DNA of 64,000 bases, taken from the NCBI GenBank assembly GCA_029204225.1, contig CM055101.1, positions 46,301,906-46,365,905 of the forward strand, in the 5' to 3' direction. The notes beneath the pieces were generated by a model. That model worked only from the letters and a program-made list of their open reading frames with translations, made no database searches and was not told where the DNA came from. Shown piece after piece: positions 54,172 through 61,910 of this stretch; positions within the stretch are counted from its first letter, which is position 1, and every line of letters begins with the position of its first letter. Source of the DNA: Diphasiastrum complanatum (taxonomy: Eukaryota; Streptophyta; Lycopodiopsida; Lycopodiales; Lycopodiaceae). Made by a program: the position numbers and the translations under genes.

Positions 54172-54934
54172 GCATGGTCTATTGATCTTTCATCACCCGA
54201 TTGGGCTAGTATCTCGAGATTACAGAGTACCTTCTAGGTTCATATTGGGCCAACTCCGCATTTGATCGCATCAGTTGGTGATTTAGTCTGGACGGTTTTA
54301 AGGTACTTCGAGGGGGGAGAGGATTTGTCGACTATGCTATTTGAGTGAGGTGGAGTTTGAGGAGCATTCTATCTTCAATGCCCTATTTACTACAAGATTA
54401 GAGGGAGATACTGCTACTTGCTTTATGACGTGCCCACTACCCTAGGATCACTCATAGCATATGAGGATCCCCGATGTGTTGCACCTATAGTACGGGAAAT
54501 GCTTTCACTATGACGAGATATGTGTCAGACAACTAAGTACAGTCATTCTAGTTCTTAGCTCCAGATCGTCTCTTTCTTCTCTAGGAGAAGACCGCGACAT
54601 GTTCTAGAGTCTAACAATGATGATGACGACGACGATGCGCGCCTATTCATCGAGATCAGAGATAGCACATCAGTCAAGGTCATGCGGCAATCAGAGATTT
54701 CCATCCTATCTTGAGGAGACATTTTTCGTCCTCCTAGACGACGTCACTGATACCAAATCTACCTCATATTGTGGTTCCCATCACGTCCTTTTATAGCATC
54801 ATCAAGATAGGATGATGGTGCTATGTCTTATTGACATTTAGTAGCAATCCTTTCATATGCTCCCACTAATACCACATACTTCACATGTACTTTTTTCTTG
54901 TCTTATATGCCTTTTGGCATGGCAAAGACATTAA

Positions 54935-55025
<91 letters not shown>

Positions 55026-57220
55026 GATGGTGATGGCTCTGTTGGTGATCGCTGTTGTAGTGGATCATGCCTGCTCCAGAGAAGTCCAGCGGACTACCTC
55101 CCAGCCCCAACGGCCCTGGCCTGAAAAAGGATAGAACCAAAATATTGAGACTCAAACCTAAGCTGAACGGTACACAAATTTCCTTGGACGAGGATCTTAC
55201 CTATATCCAAGTTCAAGAACGCAAAAAAAAATTCCAGGAGGCTAAAGCATCAGGATGTTTTGCAGTTTGTCGAGACAGTGGTGTTAGACCGAGGTCCATC
55301 TTCCTTCAGCGCCTAGGAAGTTGGGGCTCTCAGGCGTAGGAGCAGTCCATCCACACCCACATCACCTACATACATCCCATCTACGTATCAGGTAATGGAA
55401 CTGTAATGGTATTCATTCTTCATCAACAATAGGTGATTTAGCAGTTCATCGCACAAGGCGATATCCTTCTTTTCACAGAGACTCGTGAGAGTCAGTTTAG
55501 GAGACTACCGGAGTTTCAGGGCTTTAGATAGGTTTCTATTTTTCGTTCAGAGACTAGATCTGCTGGATGCAGAGGTTCTGGTGGTGTAGCATGCTTATAC
55601 AGGGATTCATTACAGTTTATCATTGATCTAGTTCGACAGGATGAACATGCATGTTACATATGGCTTCATTCTCTCATTCGGCACCAGAATCGGAAGCTCT
55701 TTAAAAGAAATTCAATAAAAAATAAAAATCGAAGAAGTCACGAAATTCGAATAATAATTCGAATTTAGAACAAGGCACAAATTTGAATTCAGCTTCATCG
55801 AAATCAAAACTATTTTGCAAATATTGCAAACAAACGAGGTTTACCGTTCTCCGAGCCAAAATGTCCGAGCGGCGAGCTGTTTTCCGAGAAGTGGTCGTTG
55901 CATGCCCCCATTTTCTATCGAGGACCGTCTCTTAGAGGCAACTCCAAACTCGCAACAATTGGTAATTGACACACTTAGATGATTGGCGACTTAATGAGAC
56001 ATTGTGATACATCACACAATGCACATGCACAACATAAGTCTACTATTTCCTACTGAGTTCCAGCTAAAGTTTTATATGCCAAACTTTCACACGCACACAT
56101 TTCTAATTTTAAAAGCCGTTTCAAACAGCCCATTTGAAACGAACTTTTCATAATGGAGCTTCATTGAATGAAATGCGTTTCGGTGAAACATTGGCTTTAA
56201 GAAATTTTCATTTTAAGACCTTGCGAAAAATAGAAGGCTCATGAATTCCCTTTTCAACTAATCCTCAAGTTTCTTTTGGCATGAATTTCTTCCATGTTCC
56301 CCAATTCCTCCTCTCATAGACCTATTCAATTTCTCCTTCGCTACCATTTGCAATCCCCATCTCTCCGTCAAATCCTATTGGTAATAGTGAATCCACTATA
56401 GCCCATCCTTTGACCCCGAATACCCCAGAAGAGGAATCACTTTTGCCTCCAACCTTTATGATCTTCGTCGTTCGCGCAGATCAGTTACATTCTTATGAAT
56501 ATCTCAACAACCATCATGAAAAACTTTCCTCTCTTGAAGCTATGATCTATGTTGTGCAATCGCATCTTCAAAAACTTGATTCGTCTATCGATGATCTCAA
56601 GCAAGAAGTTGCAGCTATCAAAATCGAAGCTTCTTCTCATTCGACTACTTCAACTAAGATCCAACAACTTGAAAGTCAAGTGGAACAGCATCATACTGCT
56701 GTCCAATCTTGGGCAGATGTGCTTAAAGGTCCTAATACTGTTGTTCTACGACCTCCATCTTCATTTATCTCAGCTACGTTCACCGAGAGCCGTTTGCAAG
56801 AGCAGAAGGCTCTTAATGTCCGGGTTAGAGGTATTACTAACTCCCATGATGTTGTTGGTGAAGCAAAGGCAAAACAGGAGGCTCTAACAAATGGAAAGCA
56901 GATGATCTATAGGGATGGTATCATTCGATTTGTAGATATTAAATCTGTTGCTATTAGTGAGATATCTGAGATTGTTCAGAGTTAGGTTGAGAGTTAGAGC
57001 ACTGAAGAGATGCCCAATTGAACTTGTAAATGGTCTTCGTACCATATAATCCTGGACATTGTTCTCTTCTTAGTTAGTTTGGTTTTAGTTATGTTGTCTT
57101 GACGGCATTGCTCCATCTTGGTGTCATCTTATCTGATGTAATTGTTCGTTTTATACGCCTTTTGGCATGGAAAAGACGTTAATGAAGCTTTCTTCTTCTT
57201 CTTTTTCTTCTTCTTCTTCT

Positions 57221-57309
<89 letters not shown>

Positions 57310-60077
57310 GGCCCGCGATGGCCTAGCTCCATCGTTCCAATGTGGCGCTAACCTACGGATCTGTTCTCCATCGTTGCCCATCACTAGTGCCCTGCCGCTG
57401 CAGGTGTGCCCTCGCTATTGATCCGTGAATAGCTTATCTGTACCTGAATGTACCTCTGCAGGTTTGAGCACCCTCCTCCATTGCAATAAGATCCCTCATA
57501 ATGCCACGTCGCAAAGGAGCCGTTGCCTCTACTCCTAAGCCATCCTTTGTTTCCAACATTGCTTCTGTTGGAATATCAATCCACACTCTAGAGAGAACTA
57601 TCAAACAGGGCAGATAGCTCAGTGGTAGAGCATCCCATCCGGTATGAGGGAGGTCCTGGGTTCGAATCCTAGTCTGTCCATCCATATTATGATTTATGGA
57701 TTTCTAACATGGTATCAAAGCCAAGTCAAAGCCATGGTTAGGTGGCCCAAGTTGTGGGGCAGGTGACAGCTAGGACCCCAACCAAGTGTGGCTTGAGGGG
57801 GGGGGTGTTGGAATATCAATCCACACTCTAGAGAGAACTATCAAACAGGGTGGATAGCTCAGTGGTAGAGCATCCCATCCGGTATGAGGGAGGTCTTGGG
57901 TTCGAATCCTAGTCTGTCCATCCATATTATGATTTATGGATTTCTAACAGCTTCAGCATCTTCCTTACAGCCAGATCCACTTACCCCTTCTCCTTCTATG
58001 CCTGTTGCGGTTCCTATCTCCCCATCAAACCCTATTCTTGACAATAGTGAAACTACTGTAGCTATTCCCTTGACTCCAAACACTCCAGAAGCACCTGTTT
58101 CTTTCCCCCCATATGCCTTGGTCAAACTTCTTCGGGATGATCAACTCCGTCTATTTGAATACCTTAACAATCACAGAGAGCAACTGGCTTCTCATGATTC
58201 TCTGCTTTTAGTGGTGCAGAAGTTGGATACTTCCATTCAAGAACTCAAGAACGAAGTTGCAATTATAAAAAGTGAAGCTTCTTCCCAAATCGTTACTTCA
58301 GCTAAAATCCAGCAGCTCCAAAATCAGGTGGAACAGCACCATACGACTGTCCAGTCAGATGTGCTTAAAGGTTTGTCTACAGTTATCTCTCCACCTTCGC
58401 CTTCGCCTTCGTTTATCTCAGCCACGTTCACTAAGAGCCGTCTGCGAGAGCATAAAGCTCTCAATGTTCGTGTTAGAGGTATTCCAAACTCTCAAAATAT
58501 TGTTGAAGAAGCTGAGAAATTTTTGGAAGGAAATCTTCAACACCATAAAAAAGGTATGGAAACTGCCTGGCGACCTAAGAAGGACCTGGATACTCTTGTC
58601 ATCCGCTTCACATCAGTGTCTCACGTGAAGTTCTAGGGAAGAGATTTAAATTGCGGGATACCAAAATCTACTTGGACGAAGATCTTACCTTCATCCAAGT
58701 TCAAGAACGTAAGAAGGCAAGACAAGAAGCTCTATCAGCTGGCAAACGGCTTATCTAGCGTGATGGTATTATCAGATTGGTAGATCGAAAGCCTATAGTT
58801 AATGAGAAAAATTCTGAGATAGAGTCTGAGATAGAGAAATGAAGAGATGTCCAGTTGAACATGTAAATGGTCTACACACCATATTATCCTGGCTATATGA
58901 CTCTTCTTATTGCTTTGACGGCACTGATCCGTCTTGTGTCCAACTTATCTGATGCACTTGTTCGTCTTATATTCCTTTTGGCATGGAAAAGACACTAATA
59001 AAGCTTTCTTTTTTTCTTTCTCTCTCTGAAAAATATTGGACTACCTTCCCACATAAGACAAATTTCAGCTGCCTAATTGCAGTGCACACTAACAATAAAG
59101 GTAACTTAATGGGTGTTTTCTTCATCCTTAAAATTGTTGTAAAGAAAAACATCATTGTAACCAAAAGACATGCCACAAAAGATCATCCTTAAAACTATAC
59201 ATAAGAACTCGCTTTGGCATACTTTGTGTGTCCAAGACAAAAGGTATGAATCTCATGCGCTCCCAATGTAGGTTCCTTGGGAAAGTCACTAACCTGCAAT
59301 TTGGAATAGAACATAAAAGCTTGAGTTATTTGAAAGTTCACATTCTTCAAACTCTTAAATGAAAAAGTTGAATCGATTCCGTAAAAAAGTTGAATCTGTT
59401 CACATTCTTCGAACTCTTAAGTGAAAACATTCCCAACAACCAAACCTTGCCAAGAATTGGTGATTCTTACACGAATCTTAAAATCCCGGTCGCTGCTAAT
59501 GACAAACTTCATTTCGGGCGAACATTCCTGCAATGCAATTAAACTCTCCATGTGATTTATTTTGTTCCTTTAGGAATAATTTACACTGCATCATGACTGA
59601 AAAACCTCAAAATTAGCATGGCATTGATCTGATGAACAGAGCCTGAAGGCAAGACAATGAACCTATGAATATGCCTGAAATTCTGAATGATCTGTTACCA
59701 TTAATTTAATATTGAGACACATTCAGTTATTTGCAAGCCATGCATACTTCACCTCATTCAGTAAGAACGGGCAGAAAAACTTGAAAGTACTAAGCGACAA
59801 GTGTTCCATCAAATTCTTCATGCACATAACTTACATAAATTATAATTGGAAGCAAGGAAACGCTGACCAGATGGTGCTCATTTAGACAAGACCTACCAAG
59901 CCAGTGATAATGCTGCAACAATGGCCAAAGAGTTGCACAGGTTCTGGATTGATGTTCTCATCACCTTCTTCAGTGATCTTTATTGCGACAACATACACAA
60001 CGCCAAACTTGTCTGCAAACATGAGGTACTGGCTGCAGTGACTGAACGTAATTGCACTCACTTTCTTGCTTGAGTGG
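38713..60077 (-). CDS. tRNA m7G46 methyltransferase WD40 subunit (TRM82/WDR4-like), 5' exons not found
   Basis: Host gene on the minus strand. Its product is the non-catalytic partner of the TRM8/METTL1 methyltransferase, which makes 7-methylguanosine at tRNA position 46. Eight exons can be set at 59897-60077, 59471-59527, 59223-59293, 44474-44549, 44315-44374, 40058-40167, 39443-39503 and 38713-39204. Together they give about 368 residues with matching splice phases throughout. Family landmarks in order are [74 protein letters not shown] and a basic C-terminal tail with [20 protein letters not shown]. These match the Arabidopsis homologue as I recall it. About 80 N-terminal residues are missing; their exons lie upstream unrecognised or beyond 64000. 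No break is seen in the eight exons, so the gene is probably functional. One intron of 14.7 kb is full of mobile elements. Confidence 0.9.
39443..39503 (-). CDS. TRM82-like exon with [11 protein letters not shown]
   Basis: 61 nt between acceptor TCAATGCAG and donor GTTGGA. One base completes the Arg codon begun in the previous exon, then 20 codons. It matches the VALQSLQGIMLL part of plant TRM82. Confidence 0.82.
40058..40167 (-). CDS. TRM82-like exon with [15 protein letters not shown]
   Basis: 110 nt, acceptor CTCTCAACAG, phase 0 start. The donor is GCAAGT (a GC-AG intron): GAAAG|GCAAGTG matches the GC donor consensus, and the phase (2) fits the next exon exactly. Confidence 0.82.
40168..44314 (-). 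other. TRM82-like intron, 4.1 kb
   Basis: No coding sequence, RNA gene or recognisable element seen. Short frames near 41216-41674 have no family resemblance. A small GGGCCTCC/GGAGG hairpin lies near 41897. Confidence 0.6.
44315..44374 (-). CDS. TRM82-like exon with IRLWDYQTG
   Basis: 60 nt, acceptor TTTCTCCAG, donor GTTAGT, phase 0 at both ends. Holds the WD dipeptide of a WD40 blade. Confidence 0.88.
44474..44549 (-). CDS. TRM82-like exon with FVSCVAF..GGGDST
   Basis: 76 nt, acceptor GGTACAG, donor GTAAGA. The first base completes a codon from the upstream exon 14.7 kb away, then 25 codons run into the next exon in phase 0. Confidence 0.88.
44630..44656. repeat. (CT)n tract before LINE-A
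   Basis: Short CT run (CTCTCTCTCTC...) immediately before the LINE-A 5' region. Confidence 0.85.
44849..45610 (+). pseudogene. LINE-A ORF1-like region
   Basis: The start at 44849 ([10 protein letters not shown]) was chosen by analogy with [10 protein letters not shown] in LINE-D and MPAPEKSSG in LINE-C1. A Pro/Ser/Ala-rich N-terminus is followed, after a frameshift near 45235, by a coiled coil ([32 protein letters not shown]) at 45255-45410. Then comes [20 protein letters not shown] near 45505-45565, shared with the other units. Probably an RNA-binding ORF1 protein. Confidence 0.75.
45670..46976 (+). pseudogene. LINE-A reverse transcriptase
   Basis: Non-LTR reverse transcriptase with [20 protein letters not shown] (near 45830), [63 protein letters not shown] and [15 protein letters not shown]. 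The catalytic YADD is YADG (GGC near 46358-46360), removing an essential Asp. A TAG at 45945-45947 interrupts the frame before AGFRVGF. The copy cannot make active enzyme. Confidence 0.9.
47208..47735 (+). pseudogene. LINE-A C-terminal zinc knuckle and tail
   Basis: Downstream of the RT in another frame. It carries [19 protein letters not shown], a C-x2-C-x9-H-x4-C knuckle of the kind found at LINE C-termini. The tail ends with two copies of a PIP-box-like motif, QSHITHFF (47553-47576) and HHITQFF (47703-47723), the second six codons before the TAG stop. The 3' UTR follows. Confidence 0.75.
47934..47938. repeat. Gypsy-1 target site duplication, left
   Basis: CTTGG directly before the LTR, repeated at 54065-54069 after the second LTR. 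Confidence 0.93.
47939..48296 (-). repeat. Gypsy-1 3' LTR
   Basis: 358 bp, TG...CA. Contains an inverted pair GGCCACGT (48067-48074) and ACGTGGCC (48082-48089) with a 7-bp spacer. Open frames inside it are LTR sequence, not genes. Confidence 0.95.
48067..48089. promoter_or_regulatory. Inverted ACGT-core motif in LTR
   Basis: GGCCACGT and ACGTGGCC arms separated by 7 bp include a CACGTG G-box and a TGACGTGG motif, typical bZIP/bHLH targets in plants. A role in driving the LTR is inference. Confidence 0.45.
48297..48310 (-). other. Gypsy-1 polypurine tract
   Basis: Minus strand reads AAGGGGGAGGGAG directly before the 3' LTR. Confidence 0.85.
48308..53086 (-). pseudogene. Gypsy-1 gag-pol region with chromodomain
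   Basis: In order from 53086: gag with an RxxPxxL-type core and a CCHC knuckle ([14 protein letters not shown]), and a protease ([12 protein letters not shown]). The reverse transcriptase follows ([37 protein letters not shown]), then RNase H ([12 protein letters not shown]). The integrase has [34 protein letters not shown] and [12 protein letters not shown]. It ends in a chromodomain ([16 protein letters not shown]). Complete domain set, about one break. Confidence 0.95.
53087..53692 (-). other. Gypsy-1 leader, no gene
   Basis: Untranslated leader between the primer site and gag. Confidence 0.7.
53693..53705 (-). other. Gypsy-1 primer binding site
   Basis: Minus strand reads TGGTATCAGAGCC, one base from the 5' LTR; initiator-Met type. 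Confidence 0.9.
53707..54064 (-). repeat. Gypsy-1 5' LTR
   Basis: 358-bp partner of 47939-48296 with about two differences; followed by CTTGG. Confidence 0.95.
54106..54168. repeat. (CT)n tract between LINE-A and LINE-B
   Basis: About 63 bp of CT following the LINE-A terminal motif GACATTAATAT. Confidence 0.92.
54169..54938 (+). mobile_element. LINE-B, 5'-truncated 3' fragment
   Basis: Begins right after a (CT)n tract and resembles the C-terminal knuckle and tail region of LINE-A (GCCCTATTTACTACAAGATT is the counterpart of its CPAYYEIR segment). It continues through a decayed 3' UTR and ends with CTTTTGGCATGGCAAAGACA TTAATAT (54911-54937) before the next CT tract. No intact frame. Confidence 0.7.
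54939..55022. repeat. (CT)n tract between LINE-B and LINE-C1
   Basis: About 84 bp of pure CT. Confidence 0.95.
55023..55690 (+). mobile_element. LINE-C1, 5' fragment with endonuclease start
   Basis: A 5' region then [16 protein letters not shown] (start 55067), equivalent to the ORF1 N-terminus. A deletion then joins it to the ORF1 end ([17 protein letters not shown] near 55170-55215, shared with LINE-D). From about 55440 in another frame come [16 protein letters not shown] and [18 protein letters not shown], the N-terminal part of an apurinic-type LINE endonuclease with its TE motif. It stops near 55690. Broken. Confidence 0.72.
55691..56230. other. No gene recognised
   Basis: AT-rich DNA of unknown origin inside the intron. 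It includes two ATTCGAAT palindromes close together near 55747-55766. Confidence 0.4.
56231..57186 (+). mobile_element. LINE-C2, ORF1-only unit
   Basis: ORF1-like frame 56410-56985 (191 aa). It has a Pro-rich start (TPNTPEEE), a coiled coil ([31 protein letters not shown]), [14 protein letters not shown] and a C-terminus [14 protein letters not shown]. Compared with LINE-D a middle segment is deleted. The 3' UTR aligns with that of LINE-D and ends in TTTTGGCATGGAAAAGACG at about 57160-57178. No endonuclease or reverse transcriptase. The left boundary is approximate. Confidence 0.72.
57187..57306. repeat. (TTC)n then (CT)n tract
   Basis: A TTC-rich run (57187-57225) passes into about 80 bp of CT. 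Directly follows the LINE-C2 terminal motif. Confidence 0.93.
57561..57565. repeat. TRIM target site duplication, left
   Basis: GCTTC before the element, repeated at 57950-57954 after it. Confidence 0.95.
57566..57709 (+). repeat. TRIM 5' LTR
   Basis: 144 bp, TG...CA, holding the tRNA-like sequence at 57608-57680. The part after it contains a small CCATA/TATGG hairpin. Confidence 0.94.
57608..57680 (+). tRNA. tRNA-like sequence in TRIM 5' LTR
   Basis: Folds as a tRNA. The acceptor GGGCAGA/TCTGTCC forms seven pairs with one G-U, the D arm is GCTC/GAGC and the T arm is CTGGG-TTCGAAT-CCTAG. The A box TAGCTCAGTGG (57615-57625) and B box GGTTCGAATCC (57659-57669) are intact. The anticodon arm is irregular: the canonical pairing has a C-A mismatch and no U at position 33, so identity is not assignable. 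There is no T-run right after it, so any Pol III transcript would read on into the element. Not an ordinary tRNA gene. Confidence 0.8.
57710..57722 (+). other. TRIM primer binding site
   Basis: TGGTATCAAAGCC, one mismatch from the initiator-Met type TGGTATCAGAGCC, directly after the 5' LTR. Confidence 0.9.
57792..57805 (+). other. TRIM polypurine tract
   Basis: A GAGGGGGGGGG run directly before the 3' LTR. Confidence 0.9.
57806..57949 (+). repeat. TRIM 3' LTR
   Basis: 144 bp with three differences from the 5' LTR; holds the second tRNA-like sequence and is followed by GCTTC. Confidence 0.94.
57848..57920 (+). tRNA. tRNA-like sequence in TRIM 3' LTR
   Basis: Same fold and the same intact A and B boxes as the 5' copy. 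The three differences between the copies all fall in stems (two in the acceptor, one in the T stem) and all still pair, through G-U wobbles. Confidence 0.78.
59011..59040. repeat. Pyrimidine tail after LINE-D
   Basis: CTTTCTTTTTTTCTTTCTCTCTCTG, the 3' end of the LINE stack; intron sequence of the host gene resumes after it. Confidence 0.7.
59223..59293 (-). CDS. TRM82-like exon with [13 protein letters not shown]
   Basis: 71 nt, acceptor AAATTGCAG, donor GTATGC, ending in phase 2. The text [19 protein letters not shown] is diagnostic of the family. It lies just upstream of the element-filled intron. Confidence 0.9.
59471..59527 (-). CDS. TRM82-like exon with SSDRDFKIR
   Basis: 57 nt (19 codons), acceptor GCATTGCAG, donor GTAAGA, phase 0 at both ends. 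[19 protein letters not shown] matches the conserved [10 protein letters not shown] blade. Confidence 0.92.
59897..60077 (-). CDS. TRM82-like exon with DKFGVVYV and GHCCSIIT
   Basis: 181 nt, acceptor TGTGTGGTAG, donor GTAGGT. One base belongs to a codon started in an unseen upstream exon, then 60 codons from [11 protein letters not shown] to SIITGL. Confidence 0.9.
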
Positions 60078-61499
60078 CTACCACACACAAATGAACATAT
60101 CAAGAGTATCACTATGAAGAACAAATTAGTCCTTTTTCCAAGTTCTAGAACATATACACATGTGAAAATTGTTTTGTGTATACATGCACACACATGCAAA
60201 AAGATGATATGTTGCAAGTTGTGTATATTGAGAATGCAAACATAACAGATAATTTGGACATGTCCCATAACATGAAAGAATCTAATATCCTACAGCAACA
60301 GAATTCTGGAGCCAAAAAGACCCATAAAATAGAGACTAGTAATGTAAAACACCTGGTCCCAATCCCTTCTGAAGCCCCCAAATGAACCATTGGGAGTCAC
60401 TCAAGAGGAAAACATGTCAAATTTCACACAAGAATCATGAGTAAAGCAGATGTCTTAAACAAGGAGAATGATTCACTTGAAAGTTGGTTCCTTGTCTATC
60501 AAATAAGTGAATCGCCCCCTTTGAAGGGCATGGTAGGTGAGTCACGCCACCAATACTTATGATGGAGAGTCCTATTCTAAAAAATTGTTTCACTTATTTC
60601 TTACCACCGATTGATTTATCAGTACTTTGGGCCCTCACATTGAAATATCTTACCCGGCATTCAGGAGCCTTTTTGACATCTTCCCAAAACATGGGGTCAT
60701 CTGGTCTAAAGCAAAATCTTAACCCAAAATGAAGAAGAAAGCATCTTCCCAAAAGTTTATAGCCCATGGAAGAAAGAAGGCATGCAGTAAAAACAAAACG
60801 AGAACTTCTAGCAACTTTGCATGATAGAACACATTGGTGAAAGACATCATGGATGCAATTTGAGCTATGCAAATTCAAATGTCCTAATCAAAAAGCCTCT
60901 CTACATCTACAATAACTTCGAGAATTTCTTAACAAGGCTTTGGCTACATGGCATCACTGACTAAACCACATACTTCTAGCATCCAATCTCACACACAAGA
61001 AAATGCATCACATTCACACACCAAGGTAGCAAAATCATATACTACAGAAGATGCATAGTGTTAAACCACAGCCAGTAAGAAAATCAAAGAGAGAAATAAA
61101 TAGAAGAGAGAGAGAGAGAGAGAGAGATGCACATGAAAGCCCAAATTTTGCTGGAAAAAAAGTAGCAAACTTTAATCGTTCTTGAAATTAGCAGCACCTA
61201 CATAGATGTTTTCCAGGCATGAAATAGTTCCATACAGGACCTGGATGGCTGCCTACACAAAAGACCAGTTAAGTGAATATTTTCTCTCTCCAAAAGTAAT
61301 GATGACCTGGCTGTTGACTCTAATGCTGATTCAGCTGCTTACTGATGGCGCAGCATATTGACATGGCACTACACAACATAGAGTATCAAATAAAGCATAA
61401 AAAGTAATCATTTCCTAATACTCTCCACTTCATGATTATCTTGTTCCCCTTTATCCTACTGGCTCTCGGTGCTTTCTAAATTCTTCTTCAAATAAACTT
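60078..61499. other. No gene recognised; (AG)n at 61103-61128
   Basis: Upstream of the first recognised TRM82-like exon. Missing 5' exons should lie here or beyond the window, but none could be supported. A short (AG)n run is at 61103-61128. The frame at 60594-60878 has no WD40 resemblance. Confidence 0.5.
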
Positions 61500-61559
61500 G
61501 CAAGTATTTTTGGACATGTCGCAAGATAATCTCAAGTACGACATTATTTGATTTCAGCT

Positions 61560-61910
61560 TCTTTTCTTGTAACCACTCTCTAATGTGCTGCCTCATCAAA
61601 CCTAAACCACTTGACTTGGGTTAAGTCTTGCATCTTTGCATTTAAGTCCTCTAAAGTGTAGTAATACCAGCTCAACAACTTCTTGATCTTTAAAGTTGGT
61701 GTTGTGGAACCTCCTTTTGCAGCTTTTTTCCTATATCTTTTCATTCTTCTTTTTTGGAAGACCAAAATATCGCAAGTTCAGTTGGTTGGGGTTTTCCACC
61801 ATTATCGTGATAGAAGACTACATCCCTACTCACAAGGATTTGACATGTCTCAAGGTCAAAAATTTTAAAAACAATAAGCAAAAGACAATTCAATAAACAT
61901 ATCATATTCC
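61560..61910 (-). pseudogene. Copia integrase C-terminal scrap
   Basis: Minus-strand translation shows FKIFDLETCQILVSRDVVFYHDN near 61800-61870. This matches the Copia segment between integrase and reverse transcriptase (YRLYDL.T..I..SRDVVF.E). A small, broken fossil. Confidence 0.65.

Larger units (their letters stand above)
57566..57949 (+). mobile_element. TRIM with a tRNA-like sequence in each LTR
   Basis: 384-bp miniature LTR retroelement: two 144-bp LTRs bounded by TGTTGGAAT...TTCTAACA and a 96-bp interior. The interior starts with a primer site and ends with a polypurine tract. A GCTTC target duplication flanks it. It has no coding capacity, as usual for TRIMs, so it depends on other elements for mobilisation. 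The LTRs differ at three of 144 positions (about 2%). Each LTR holds a 73-nt tRNA-like sequence occupying about half its length. It is inserted in the ORF1 of LINE-D. The structure looks whole. Confidence 0.93.
57307..59010 (+). mobile_element. LINE-D, ORF1-only unit hosting a TRIM
   Basis: A 5' UTR then ORF1 starting at 57501 ([16 protein letters not shown]), interrupted at 57565 by the miniature LTR element and resuming at 57955. The ORF1 body has a Pro/Ser-rich stretch, a coiled coil ([30 protein letters not shown]) and [20 protein letters not shown], with a stop at 58634-58636. The ORF1 end continues in another frame ([26 protein letters not shown]). The 3' UTR ends with TTTTGGCATGGAAAAGACAC (58977-58996) and a pyrimidine tail. 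Without the insertion it is about 1.3 kb and has no endonuclease or reverse transcriptase. Confidence 0.75.
44550..59222 (-). other. TRM82-like 14.7-kb intron filled with elements
   Basis: Bounded by a GTATGC donor at 59222 and a GTACAG acceptor ending at 44550. It contains plus-strand LINE units, (CT)n tracts, a Gypsy chromovirus and a miniature LTR element, all in one intron and all but the Gypsy element antisense to the gene. Confidence 0.85.

Noticed and set aside
57608-57680. A functional nuclear tRNA gene
   Set aside because: It lies inside an LTR, occurs identically placed in the partner LTR, has an irregular anticodon arm and no T-run terminator.
57608-57920. A pair of tRNA-derived SINEs
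   Set aside because: The repeats have TG...CA ends, a primer site, a polypurine tract and one shared target duplication, so they are LTRs of one element.
57884-58636. A 250-aa host protein
   Set aside because: Its first codons lie in the TRIM 3' LTR; the rest is LINE ORF1 shared with LINE-C2 and LINE-A.
60594-60878. 94-aa minus-strand frame as an upstream TRM82-like exon
   Set aside because: Text such as RPDDPMFWEDVKKAPE has no WD40 or family resemblance despite a good GTAAGA nearby.
61190-61260. A missing 5' WD40 exon of the TRM82-like gene
   Set aside because: Splice-like edges exist but no frame gives recognisable WD40 residues.
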